Below, piece by piece: positions 44,549-55,090 of a DNA stretch of 55,785 bases. Each line of letters starts with the position of its first letter. Position 1 is the first letter of the stretch. This stretch comes from an uncultured Bacilli bacterium (lineage in GTDB: Bacteria; Bacillota_I; Bacilli_A; Mycoplasmatales; Mycoplasmoidaceae), in the NCBI GenBank assembly GCA_904501665.1, contig CAJGBT010000002.1, positions 1-55,785 on the forward strand. The letters run 5' to 3'. Below the pieces are notes generated by a model that was not told where the DNA came from, made no database searches, and was given only the letters and a program-made list of their open reading frames with translations. The position numbers and the translations under genes are program-made.

Positions 44549-47377
44549 TTATAATTTCAAAATTTGCTTTAAATATTTTGCAGTATAAGAAACATCATCT
44601 TTCCGACAAACTTGCTCAGGTGTTCCAGTGGCAATAATTGCTCCACCTTTATCTCCACCATCTGGACCAATATCAATAATATGATCTGCTACTTTTATTA
44701 AATCTAAATTGTGTTCTACAACTAAAACAGTATCCCCATTATCAACAATGCGATTTAAAATTTTGATTAAGTTATTAACATCATTAAAATGTAATCCTGT
44801 AGTAGGTTCATCTAATACATAGATAGATTTTCCAGTTGGTTTTTTTTGTAGATATTTTGCTAACTTAATTCTTTGTGCTTCACCACCTGATAATGTAGTG
44901 GAAGAAGCTCCTAATTTTAAATAACCTAATCCAACATCATTCAATGCTTTAATTTTGATATAAATATTGGGGATGGTTTTAAAAAATTCTAGTGCTTCCA
45001 TAATAGGCATTTCTAAAATATCATAAATATTCTTTCCTTTATATCTAATTTGCAATGTTTCATCATTATATTTTTGTCCATTACATTCGCTACATTTAAC
45101 ATATACATCAGGTAAAAAATGCATTTCAATTTTGATTACTCCATCACCTTGACAATGCTCACATCTACCGCCTTTAACATTAAATGAGAATCTACCTTTT
45201 AAGTATCCTCTAGCCTTAGCTTCTGGTAACATTGAAAATAAATCTCTAATATCATTAAATAAGCCTACATATGTTGCTGGATTGCTTCTTGGTGTTCTGC
45301 CAATTGGATCTTGAGTAATAACGATAATTTTATCTAAATGATGACATCCTATTAGATCTGTATAAGGTAAAGGAATTGCAAATGGATTACTAATATTTTT
45401 TTCAATTGCTTTAACTAAAGTCTGCATAATTAAGGTTGATTTGCCTGAACCAGATACTCCAGTAACTACTACTAATTTATTAAGAGGAATAGTTACATTA
45501 ACATTTTTTAAATTATTACCCTTAGCTCCTTTTAATACTAGTTTATAACCATTACCACCACGTCTTGTTTTAGGAATTTCAATCATTTTCTTCTTAGATA
45601 AATATTGTCCAGTAATTGATTCTTCATTGTTCATGACATCATTAACACTACCAGCAGCAACTACATTACCACCAAAACTACCTGCACCAGGTCCTATATC
45701 AATTAGGTAATCAGATTTCATCATTGTATCTTCATCGTGTTCAACAACTATTAAAGTGTTGCCTAAATCTCTAATTGATTTAAGTGTGTCTAGCAACATA
45801 TCATTATCTTTTTGGTGTAATCCAATTGATGGTTCATCTAAAACATATAATACACCAGTTAAGTGTGAACCAATTTGGGTTGCTAATCTAGTTCGTTGTA
45901 ACTCACCACCAGAAAGTGTTGATGCTAGTCTTGATAGTGTTAAATAATCTAATCCTACATTTTGTAAAAAACCTAAACGATTAACAATTTCTTTTAAAAG
46001 CAAATCACTTATTGTTCTTTGTTCATTGTTTAATTTTAGATTTAAGATAAAATCAATAATATCTTTGATAGATAAATCTGTGATTTCAATAATATTTTTA
46101 TTATTAATTAAAACAGATAAAGCATCCTCATTTAATTTTTTACCTAAACACTTTTTACACTTTGTTTCCATCATGTATTTATTGTAAAATTCTCTAGCTA
46201 ACTCACTACTTGTTTCATGGTGTTTTCTTTTAATTGAATCAGCAATTCCTTCAATATAATCAATTTTATGGAATGTATTACCAGCAGTAGAAGTAAGATT
46301 AATTTCAATTGGTTCATGACTACCATGCAAAATAATATCTAATTCTTCTTTTGATAAATTTTCAATTGGTTTTTTAATATCAATTTTATAAAAATCTAAC
46401 ATTATCTTAAATTTTTGTCATTCTAGATTTTCCGTATTAACAGTATTTTTAAAATAATCAATACCACCATCAAAAATTGAAAGTTTAACATTAGGGATGA
46501 TTTTTTGAGCAGATGGTTCATAGGTAAAACCTAAACCTTTACAATAATCACATGCTCCTATTGGAGAATTAAATGAAAATAATCGTGGTTCTAATTCAGG
46601 TAAAGAAAAGCCACATTTATCACAAGCATAATTAATGTTAAAGTGATGATCCATATCATTTATATTTACAATAATAGAACCATTTGATTCTTTTAAAGCT
46701 AATTCAATTGAACTTGTAATTTTTTGTTTGGTTTCATTATCTTTATTTAAAATAATTCTATCAACTACCAAATCAAGATTATGTTTTTCATTTTTATTAA
46801 TGGAAAACTCTTCATCAATGTCAATAATGTTACCATCTAATCTTATTCGTAAAAAACCTTTTTTTCTAATATCATCAATTTCTTTTACAAAACTACCTTT
46901 TTTCTCATTAGCAATGGGTGCCATAATTATCAATCTAGATTTTTCATTATTAGACATAATGGCTGAAACAATTTGTTTAATAGTTTGTGTTTTAATAATT
47001 CCATGTCCTTTAGGACAATAGGGAACGCCTATCCTAGCAAATAAAACTCTAAAATAGTCATAGATTTCAGTAACAGTTCCAACTGTTGATCTTGGATTAT
47101 GATTAATAGTTTTTTGATCGATGGCTATTGTTGGGGATAATCCTTCAATAGAATCAACATCTGGTTTATCATTATTACCTAAAAATTGTCGCGCATAAGA
47201 AGATAAAGATTCTAAATATCTTCTTCTACCTTCAGCATATATAGTATCAAAAGCTAAAGAAGATTTTCCCGAACCTGATAAACCAGTTATAATGACAAGT
47301 TTATTTTTAGGAATATCTATAGAAATATTTTTTAAATTATTTTCTCTAGCTCCTTTAATGGAAATTACATTTTTCAT
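44549..47377 (-). CDS. uvrA: UvrABC excinuclease subunit A
   Basis: 942 residues. Damage-recognition ATPase of nucleotide excision repair. N-terminal Walker A GLSGSGKSSLAFDT, YAEGRRRYLESLS, zinc-finger Cys pairs (CDKC ... CDYCKG), signature LSGGELQRTRLA, Walker B LYVLDEPSIGLHQKD. The second ATPase has GVSGSGKSTLI, the zinc finger CEHCQGDG...CSECNG, LSGGEAQRIKLA and YVLDEPTTGLHFND. One TGA (46415-46417) is Trp. It is 6 bases after the large surface-protein gene. Confidence 0.98.
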
Positions 47378-47383
47378 ATTACA

Positions 47384-49966
47384 TTAATCATAATCTTTTT
47401 TAAATGAATTTTTATATTTTTTAAAAATAATTAAAATTAATATCAAAATAAAGAAAACAGGAATAGTAATTAATAAAATTATAATTCAATAACTATATCT
47501 ACAATATGAAATAGAATTATTTGTTTCAAATGCCTGTATTTTACTATCTCATGATTTTTTTTGCTGTTGTAAATTATTAAAATTATCACTCAATTTATCA
47601 ATATAAAAAAATTTTAAAAAATCTTTTAAATCAACATCAATATCTAAAATATTATCCTTCTCATTTTGGATCGATAAATTATTATCTTTAAATAATAAAT
47701 TAATTTTATTTCTTTTTTGGATATCTTTATTTTTTAGATAATTTAAAATGGGGTGAAAATACAAATCATGAATTCATTGATTATTATTTTTATTAATGGG
47801 AATTTTATTCTTAGATAAATCAATTTTTATATTAATGTTTCTTGGATTAGAATAAGTATTATTTATTAACTTTGTATTATGGTGAATAATCTTTTTTAAA
47901 AACAATCTTTTCTCAGTATTAGTTTTTTGGATAGTTCAATTATTAGAATCACTTACTTGATTGTTTCATTGTAAAAAATAATTATTAATCTCATCATAGT
48001 TAGTAATATTTAATTTTACTAAATTGTTGTACAAATCAAATATAACCTTGTTAGTTCTTAATTTACAAAGAAAGAAACCATTATCACATCTTATATTATC
48101 TTTACTTTTTATCTCAACTATATTCAAAAAATTTTCATTTATGTTTTTAATAAAATTTTGTTTAAAATTATCTTGAAAATCTCCATTTGTTTGGTCGATA
48201 AATTTTCAATTTTTAATTTCTAGAATCGCATAAAAAACTCCTTGATAATTATTTGGTATATAGTTAAATCAATTATTTTCAAAATTAATTTGTAAATCAT
48301 TAGCAGCATTTCTTAAATTCTCTATTCCAAAGAGTTCTATTAAATTTTGTTTATTTGATTCACAAATACTATAAATATTGCTAAAAATACTATTATTTTT
48401 TTGATCAAATAATTCATTTAATTTTTTTAAAATTTGATTTTTTCAAGTATTAATAATTTTATTATTTTCTACTTTATTAACAAGTTCACCAGTACCAACA
48501 ATATTGGAAACATAATCATTTAAATCTAAAATAATGCCATTAGTGTTTATATGTTTAATTTGAGATCCAATATTTAAAGCATTATAACGATATAAAATGG
48601 TAAAACTCAGATTATTAAATCAATTTTCTGAATAATCTGTTGCATCGATAAATCAATCATCATTGATTTCCTTAGATTGTACTTCTTCACTAGAATAAAT
48701 AATATTGATACTTTTAATATCAATTTTTAATAAATTTATATTATCAATATTAATTGATTCAAAAAAATTACAAAATCTATATTGGTCTCATATTAAAATT
48801 TTGTATTCTACATTATTGATATTACAGTTTACAAATATCTTATTGTTTCTAAAAAATAAAATAATTGTTTCATAAAAATCATCAGCATTTTCTAAATTAA
48901 TCAATTGTTGATGATTGATTAAATTATTAGTTATTAATGATTGGTTTAAATTATTTAATTGAGCATTATAATCTCCATTAATTTCATAATTATTGTTATT
49001 ATCTAATGATTTTTTTAAATTAATTAAATCGTCATAATTTTTAAATTTTAATAATTTAATATTTTCTATATTTTTTTCTAATGATTCTAAACTAATTTCA
49101 TTATTAACCCATGTGTTATTTATAAAATTTAAATTAATAAAATTGGTTAAATATTCAATTAAATATTTAGCATAAGAAAGAGTCTTTAGTATCTCAAAAT
49201 TTTCAGAAAACTTAAAAATTTGATTATTAGCTATAATACTATCTTCATTTCAAACTAATCCATTATTAGAAAATTCAAGACGATTAAATGTTAAAAAAGA
49301 TCTAATAATATTTTTATTATTAACGTTTTTAATTATGATGGTTTTATCAAAACCTTGTTTTTGATAAAACCCACTAATGTACATTCTAATTTGGTGAGTA
49401 TAATAATTATGATTTGGATAAGCTACTGTAATATCATCATCAATTCAATCTGTACTTGTTTGTTTAAAATTTGTTGAAAATTGTTTACCATATCATGTTG
49501 ATAAATTATTTATTGGTGAAGCTAATTCATATGGGCCATTTTTATTTTTAATAGTTTTGGTTTTATTATTTCATCTAGCACCAACCGGATCACATCAATT
49601 AGGATCTGGGTCTTTAAAGGTATATGAGAATTCTTTTGGAAATATATTAACATGGGCAATTTTATTTTTAAAATCGAAGTTAATTTGGTTTGTATAATTA
49701 TATGTATAGTTACTTTCTCAACGTTTTCAAGAAGTTTCTATATTTAAAGTAAATAATTGTTTTAAAGTTTTTTGTTTAAAAATTATTGATGTATCTAAAG
49801 TAGTATCATCAATAGAATTGTAATTTTGAATATCATTAATAATTTCATTTTGTAAGCTATTATTAGATGATTTTGAAATAATAGTTTGTTTAGTTATAAT
49901 GTTGGGAACATTACTAATTGTTAATAAAATAGGTAATGTTGCAAGAAATATATTTCTAAATATCAT
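47384..49966 (-). CDS. Large type-I membrane surface protein of unknown function
   Basis: 860 residues, with many TGA Trps that hide it under the standard code. An N-terminal hydrophobic segment (IFLATLPILLTISNVP) acts as signal or anchor. A long hydrophilic body, extremely rich in Asn, Ile, Lys and Leu, follows. One C-terminal helix (IIILLITIPVFFILILIL) precedes a short basic tail inside the cell. There is no lipobox. This layout is that of an exposed surface protein. AAAGGAGG precedes the ATG. The promoter region contains long T and A tracts (50006-50041), a typical setting for on/off variation. No family recognised. Confidence 0.82.
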
Positions 49967-50005
49967 TTTGTCCTCCTTTTTGCTACTATCATATATAACA
50001 AGACA

Positions 50006-50041
50006 TTTTTTTTCGTTTTTTTTCTTTTTTTTAAAAAAAAA
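50006..50041. repeat. Homopolymer tracts T8-CG-T8-C-T8-A9
   Basis: Three runs of eight T separated by CG and C, directly followed by nine A. They lie in the 135-base gap between the surface-protein gene (start 49966, minus) and the first unit of the tandem array. Such tracts slip during replication and can vary promoter spacing; both neighbours could be affected. Confidence 0.85.
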
Positions 50042-50042
50042 T

Positions 50043-50084
50043 AAAATTTTTGCAAAAATTTGAAATTTTTTTACCTTAGTTATA
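50043..50084 (+). repeat. Upstream element of the tandem array, copy A
   Basis: A conserved stretch with TTTTTGCAAAAA, a T-run and TTACCTTAGTT. Near-identical copies lie at 50481-50522 and 50964-51004, each just before a member of the small-protein family. Likely a shared promoter or operator. Confidence 0.75.
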
Positions 50085-50101
50085 TAGAGGAGGTAAGAAA
50101 T

Positions 50102-50452
50102 ATAAAACAAATATCAAAAAGTGAAATTTTAAGCTTAATTAAGCAATATAATATTAATGAAGCATCTAAGAATGAGTATTTAGATGAATCAATTGAAGTC
50201 AACATTAAATTTGGTAATCAAAAAATGAATAAACAACCAACAATAAGAGAATTAATATTAAACATAACTAGTGAAGTAAAAGAAATGAAATCAGATATAA
50301 AAGAAATTAATGATCGGTTAGATAAAGTAGAAACTGAACTTAAACAACAAAAAAACACCATCAATGAAATAAAAACAGATATTAAACAAATTAATGGACG
50401 ATTAGACAAAATTGAAAACTGTCCAACTATTAAAAAAGAACTAGGTTTGTAA
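50102..50452 (+). CDS. Small coiled-coil protein, N-terminal module family, copy 1 (possible ATA start)
   Basis: 116 residues if translation begins at ATA. A perfect GAGGAGG stands 8 bases before ATA at 50102, exactly where the third copy has ATG. Alternatives are TTG at 50060 (no binding site) or internal ATG at 50225. Residues ~3-40 (ISKSEILSLIKQYNINEAS and IEVNIKFG) match the N-terminus of the exporter at 3.3 kb at about 90 % of DNA bases by eye. The rest is a heptad-type coiled coil (SDIKEINDRLDKVETEL) resembling the UPF0134/DUF16 proteins of M. pneumoniae relatives, ending PTIKKELGL. Function unknown. Confidence 0.7.
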   Translation: MKQISKSEILSLIKQYNINEASKNEYLDESIEVNIKFGNQKMNKQPTIRELILNITSEVKEMKSDIKEINDRLDKVETELKQQKNTINEIKTDIKQINGRLDKIENCPTIKKELGL

Positions 50453-50480
50453 TGAAAAATCATTAAAAAATCATTTTTTT
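50451..50480 (+). terminator. Terminator-like hairpin after copy 1
   Basis: AATGA pairs with TCATT around four A, then A6 and TCATT followed by T residues. It overlaps the stop codon TAA. The same sequence follows copy 2 at 50922-50951. Confidence 0.55.
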
Positions 50481-50522
50481 AAAAATTTTTGCAAAAAATT
50501 TGGAATTTTTTTACCTTAGTTT
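50481..50522 (+). repeat. Upstream element of the tandem array, copy B
   Basis: Second copy of the conserved upstream element (TTTTTGCAAAAAA, T-run, TTACCTTAGTT), differing from copy A in a few bases. It precedes copy 2 by about 30 bases. Confidence 0.75.
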
Positions 50523-50554
50523 TAAGTAGGAACATAATCTAAGAAAGGTAAAAA

Positions 50555-50923
50555 ATGGAAAATACAATTGATAAAGTAACGATTATAGCAATGTTAAAAG
50601 ATTATAATATTACTAGAGCATATCGAGTTCTAGACAATGATTTTTGACAAGTACACATCTATTTTGGAGAACACAAGATGAAACAACCAAGTTTAAGAGA
50701 ATTAATAATAAATATTGCAAGTGAATTAAAGGAAGTAAAAACTGATATCAAGCAAATTAATGGACGACTAGATAAAATTGAAGTTAGATTAGATCATGTA
50801 GAAGAACAACAAAATGAGATGAAAAATGATATTAAAATATTAAAAGTAGAAATGACAGAAGTAAAAACAGATATTAAACAAATTAAAAATTGTCCAACTA
50901 TTAAAAAAGAACTAGGTTTGTAA
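50555..50923 (+). CDS. Small coiled-coil protein, N-terminal module family, copy 2
   Basis: 122 residues, ATG with AAGAAAGG upstream. The N-terminal ~40 residues (MENTIDKVTIIAMLKDYNIT, DNDFWQVHIYFGEHK, Trp from TGA) are the same module as copy 1 but much diverged. After it MKQPSLRELIINIASELKEV and a coiled coil of heptads (TDIKQINGRLDKIEVRLDHV) match copy 1 closely. The last residues NCPTIKKELGL and about 30 bases beyond the stop are identical in DNA to copy 1. The array therefore arose by duplication with a diverged head and a conserved tail. Confidence 0.75.
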
Positions 50924-50951
50924 TGAAAAATCATTAAAAAATCATTTTTTT
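50922..50951 (+). terminator. Terminator-like hairpin after copy 2
   Basis: Same sequence as that after copy 1: AATGA-AAAA-TCATT, A6, TCA and a run of T, overlapping the stop codon. Presumably carried along in the duplication. Confidence 0.55.
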
Positions 50952-50963
50952 AAATATTTTTTA

Positions 50964-51004
50964 TAAATTTTTGCAAAAAATAGAAATTTTTTACCTTAGT
51001 TATA
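50964..51004 (+). repeat. Upstream element of the tandem array, copy C
   Basis: Third copy of the conserved upstream element, with TTTTTGCAAAAAA, a T-run and TTACCTTAGTT, just before the 39-residue gene. Confidence 0.75.
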
Positions 51005-51019
51005 GATGAGGTGAAAAAT

Positions 51020-51139
51020 ATGAAACAAATAACTAAAACTAAATTATTTAGTTTAATTAACAAAAATAATATAAATAGTTCATATAAAAAAGAATGTTTA
51101 ACAGTCAATAAAATAGTTATTGAGTTTGATAAAAAATAA
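51020..51139 (+). CDS. 39-residue protein consisting of the N-terminal module alone, copy 3
   Basis: MKQITKTKLFSLINKNNINS to the end VIEFDKK. ATG with GAGGTG 6 bases upstream. It matches the N-terminal module of copies 1 and 2 and of the exporter at 3.3 kb, but stops where the coiled coil would begin. Either a truncated copy or a free-standing small peptide. It lies 125 bases before the C39-peptidase ABC exporter, a type of exporter that usually trims and secretes small peptides, which makes a substrate role worth testing. No double-Gly leader motif is seen. Confidence 0.6.
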   Translation: MKQITKTKLFSLINKNNINSSYKKECLTVNKIVIEFDKK

Positions 51140-51264
51140 ACAACTTTCAAAAATTATTGAATCAAAATTATTTTATTGTCCTTAATTATGACTAAGAAAC
51201 AAAAATAAATTTTCTATTTAGAAAGTTAAAACCTTTTATAGTTTTATTTAAATGAGGTAATAAA

Positions 51265-53193
51265 ATGCTTAAAATAAATTATCAAATGAATAATAATGAT
51301 TGTGGTATATGTGTCTTAATATCTTTAATAAATTATTTTCATAATTCCAACATATCATACGAAAAATTATTAAAAGAAAGTAATCTTTCAAAAAATGGTT
51401 TAACTATTTATGATTTAGAAGTAATGGCAAATAGATATGGAGTTGGTTTAGAAAGTTATAGTATTTCTTTTGAGGAATTTGAAAAATATCAAAATAAAAA
51501 ATATTTTATCTTAGTTCTAAACAAAAATGGGGGATTACATTATGTAATCGCAAAAAAGTATAAAGAATTTATTGAGATTTTTTGTTCTATTAATGGTAAT
51601 TATAAAATAACCTATCAAGAATTAAAAAAAGAGTGATGTGATATTTTAATTGAATGTTCGAAATCCTCATTAAAAACTAAAAAAATATCTACTAATAAAG
51701 GGATTTTAAGTGAGATAAATTGAAAAAATTTTATTCTTACTAATCTTTTTAACATCATTATTTTATTTTTTGTAATTTTTAATACCACATTCTTACAACA
51801 TATTATTAATCTTGTTATTAACATAAATACATTAACTAACATTTTATCTATTGCTTTAACATTTTTAATAACATTTACAATTAAATTTATTGGTAATAGC
51901 CTAATAAAATTATATTGCTATAAAAGTATTTGATTAAACTATCAACAAATGCATTTTAAATGTTTAAATAAATTGCAAAATAAATACCTAACATTTTTTA
52001 ACAAAGTTAATATCAACCATTTAAGAAAGATGGATCATTATCTTTTTCAAACAAGTAGTTTTTTAAACTTAAAAATAAATGAATTGTTTAGTGATATATT
52101 AATTATATTTTGTGGTTTAATTTTTTTATTTAATCTAAACTGATACTTAACATTAATAATTATTGCTTTATTAATAATTATTGTAGCTATTGATACTTTT
52201 AAATATTTTTATTTTAGAAAAAATATCAATAAATTTGAAGAATATCAAAATAATTATGATAATAGTTTGCATGAATTTTTAAATGATATCAAAAATATTA
52301 ATTATAAATTTTATTCAGACGAAAACCTAAAAGAAGTAAAACATAATTTTTTAAAAAACAAATCTTTTTTAACTAAAAATATTAATGATGAAGACAATTT
52401 TAATATTGGTGAAAACTTTATTTTTCATTTATTTTTTATTCTTATCATCATCTTGTGTTCTTACTTTATTGTTAATGAAAAAACAATTACACTTGCTCAA
52501 TTAACGCTTATTATTGGTATTTTACAAATGTTAATTAGTTCAATTAAGTCTATTTTAAATGTATTAACTAAAATTCCGCAATATAAATTTAGCTACCAAA
52601 TTTATAAAAATATTTTAAATATAGATAATAAACCTATAAGAATTGGAATTACATATTTCAATCAATTATCAAATATAGAATATGGCAAGTATAAAATATG
52701 AAACGATACTCTAATAACTGGAGCTTCTGGTGTAGGAAAAACATATATGTTAAAACAGATTTGTAATATGATATGTAATGATAATATCAATATAAAGTTT
52801 GATAATTTAGATAAAATATTTCTAAATGAAAAAATTTATCAAAATCAATTTATTTATTTAAATAATAATTCAGATTTTAAATTAAAAATAATTATTGAAT
52901 TACTCCAAAATGATAATCATGAAATTGTAAAATATTTTCTTGATAAATTAAAAATTAAAAATTTTGAAGATTTATCGTCAGGACAAAGACAGGTATTAAC
53001 ATTTTTAGGTCTAATCAATGAACAAAATAAAATAATATTATTGGATGAAATATTAAGTAATGTTGATCAAACTATAAAACAAGAATTAATTAAAATTGTA
53101 AAGCCAAAAATTTTACAAAATAATTTCTTGGTTTATGTATCACATGACAAAATGCTTAAAAATCAATTTGCAAATATGGTGATTTATGAATAA
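51265..53193 (+). CDS. C39-peptidase-containing ABC exporter (PCAT/bacteriocin type)
   Basis: 642 residues. N-terminal C39 papain-like peptidase: DCG with catalytic-type Cys13 and GGLHYVIAK with His92. The Asp expected about 16 residues after the His is Ser (SING). Then about six membrane helices and a short ATPase with Walker A GASGVGKT, signature LSSGQRQ, Walker B IILLDE, D-loop SNVD and H-loop VSHD. The Q-loop position is Asn-rich instead of Gln. PCATs cut leader peptides and export the product. ATG preceded by GAGGTAATAAA. Very AT-rich. Peptidase activity is uncertain because of the missing Asp. Confidence 0.88.
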
Positions 53194-53524
53194 AAAAATA
53201 AAAATACTAGCAATAATTTTTTCAATTTTAGTTTTAGTAGTCCTTATTTTACTTTTATTTCTAAAAATTGATAACTTTGTTACTACTAATATAATAAAAG
53301 AAAATAATAATTCTTTTATCATACTAAAAAATGATGACTACAAAAAAATTAAAGATAAAGATAAAATTACTTTTATTTTGAATGAAAATAAGTTAACTAA
53401 AAATGTTAATGAGGTTTTTAATTATAATAACTATACTTTTTTACAGTTAAATCAAATATTTACTAAAAATGATTTTGAAACAATAAGTGTTTTCATCCAA
53501 TCAAAAACATTATTTTGCTTTTAA
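53186..53524 (+). CDS. Small membrane protein, possible PCAT accessory
   Basis: 112 residues. A single N-terminal hydrophobic segment (ILAIIFSILVLVVLILLLFL) with basic residues before it, then an ~85-residue outside-type domain rich in Lys, Asn and Phe. The layout is that of a very short membrane-fusion partner (HlyD-like accessory) found beside bacteriocin exporters, but no sequence motif proves it. It overlaps the exporter by 8 bases (translational coupling) and its last 15 bases overlap ispG on the other strand. Confidence 0.65.
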   Translation: MNKKIKILAIIFSILVLVVLILLLFLKIDNFVTTNIIKENNNSFIILKNDDYKKIKDKDKITFILNENKLTKNVNEVFNYNNYTFLQLNQIFTKNDFETISVFIQSKTLFCF

Positions 53525-54553
53525 GAATATTTCATATTTATTATCAATTAATTTTTTTAATTCATTAAAAGCATCATTTTTAGAAACATTTTTAAAAATT
53601 TTTCCATCCTTAAAAATGATGACTTTATCACCACTTCCAGCCAACCCAATATCTGCATGTTTTCCTTCACCAATTCCATTAACTACACATCCTAAAATTG
53701 AAATTGTTAAAGGGAAAAATTTAAACTCACAATATTTTTCAACTTTATCAACAATGCTAAAAATATCATAATTTAATCTACCACAAGTAGGACAGGTAAT
53801 TATATTAACGCGATTATTTTCAAGTTTTAAATTATTTAATATTTTGTGAGCAACTTTAACTTCTTCACAAGGATCACCACTAATTGAAATTCTAATAGTG
53901 TTTCCAATCTTTTTATTTAGTAATGGAGCAAGTCCAATTGTTGATTTTATTGTAGCATCTAAAAGTGTTCCAGCTTCTGTAACTCCAAGATGAAAGGGAT
54001 ACTTAAATTTTTTAAATGCTTTTTCATTTACTCTAATATTTAATAATGGATCAGAACACTTAAAAGATAAAACTAATTTATCAAATTTTTCTTTGTTAAA
54101 TATTTTTAAATAATCATCCATTAAATTAATCATACTTTTAGCAATATCTTTTTTATTTCTAGTCAAATATTTTTCAGGAATTGATCCTGAGTTAACACCT
54201 ATTCTAATTCAAATGTTGGCTTTTTTAGCTGCTGTAATAATTTGTTTAATTTCAGTTGGATCAGAAATATTACCTGGATTTAAACGTATTTTACTGACGC
54301 CACTAGCAATTGCTTTTAATGCATAATTAAAATTAAAATGAATATCTGCAATAATTGGTAAAGGAGATTTTTTGCAAATTATTTCAAGACTATTAGCATC
54401 TTGGTCATCAAAGACTGCAACTCTAACTAAATCACATCCGTATTTGGCTAATGCTTTTATTTGTTCTAATGTCTTATCAATATCTTTGGTTTTGGTATTG
54501 GTCATTGATTGGATTAATATTTTATCTTTAAAATCAATATGTTTAGTTTTCAT
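53510..54553 (-). CDS. ispG: 4-hydroxy-3-methylbut-2-enyl diphosphate synthase
   Basis: 347 residues. IspG (GcpE) reduces methylerythritol cyclodiphosphate in the MEP isoprenoid pathway, using an iron-sulphur cluster and a reduced flavodoxin or ferredoxin. Visible are IQSMTNTKTKD, IADIHFNFNYALKAI, IRIGVNSGSIPEKYL (one TGA Trp before it) and the cluster Cys residues in CPTCGR and GCVVNGIGE. The isoprenoid can feed MiaA, encoded at 5.3 kb. The flavoprotein at 13 kb could supply electrons. Presence of MEP genes in a mollicute is unusual and limited to a few lineages. Confidence 0.95.
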
Positions 54554-54962
54554 ATGTTTTTTTGTTTAATGGACCTTTTATTTTACAAGTCACTTCTAGC
54601 CATAATTATATAATAAATTAATAGCATCAATTGGTCTTATGTATCTTTTTAATAATTATTAATTATTAGTGAAAATGAATTAAATCAAAATCAATTTGAA
54701 TTAAGTTTTCTTCCAAGTAAATTATTAAATAAGTTTAAAAGATTCAAGTTCTAAAATTACTTATCTAGACGTTTAAATATTAATTAGAATATAAAAGATC
54801 TGGTTAAATTTTTAACTAAAACTATTTTTATCAAGCACATTTGTATAAAATTAGATAGTTATTGTGTTCAAATCAATGATTATTAAAGTATTTAAAAGAG
54901 TTATGTGTAAAAAGTGTTAATTAAGCAAAATTATTATTTATTAATGTAGAAAAATTATTTTA

Positions 54963-55090
54963 AGTTAGCTTTCTTTTTTAATAGTAGACAGTTTTTGTTT
55001 TTTAGATATCTACTTCCACATGATCTAATCTAACTTCAATTCTATCTAACTGGTTATTAACTAGTTATAATTTAATATTAATTAAGAAAA
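54963..55090 (-). pseudogene. Decayed copy of the small coiled-coil family
   Basis: On the minus strand the region reads AGTTAGATAGAATTGAAGTT and then AGATTAGATCATGT, matching copy 2 (50755-50815), which codes RLDKIEVRLDHVEE. It is followed by ACTGTCTACTATTAAAAAAG, matching the array's PTIKKE end. Before it, AATTAATATTAAATTATAAC matches copy 1 at ELILNIT. Stops and deletions interrupt the frame, so it is dead. It shows that the family is older than the tandem array. Confidence 0.75.

Noticed and set aside
54870..54880. GTTCAAATC, like a tRNA T-loop
   Set aside because: No acceptor stem or anticodon arm can be drawn around it.
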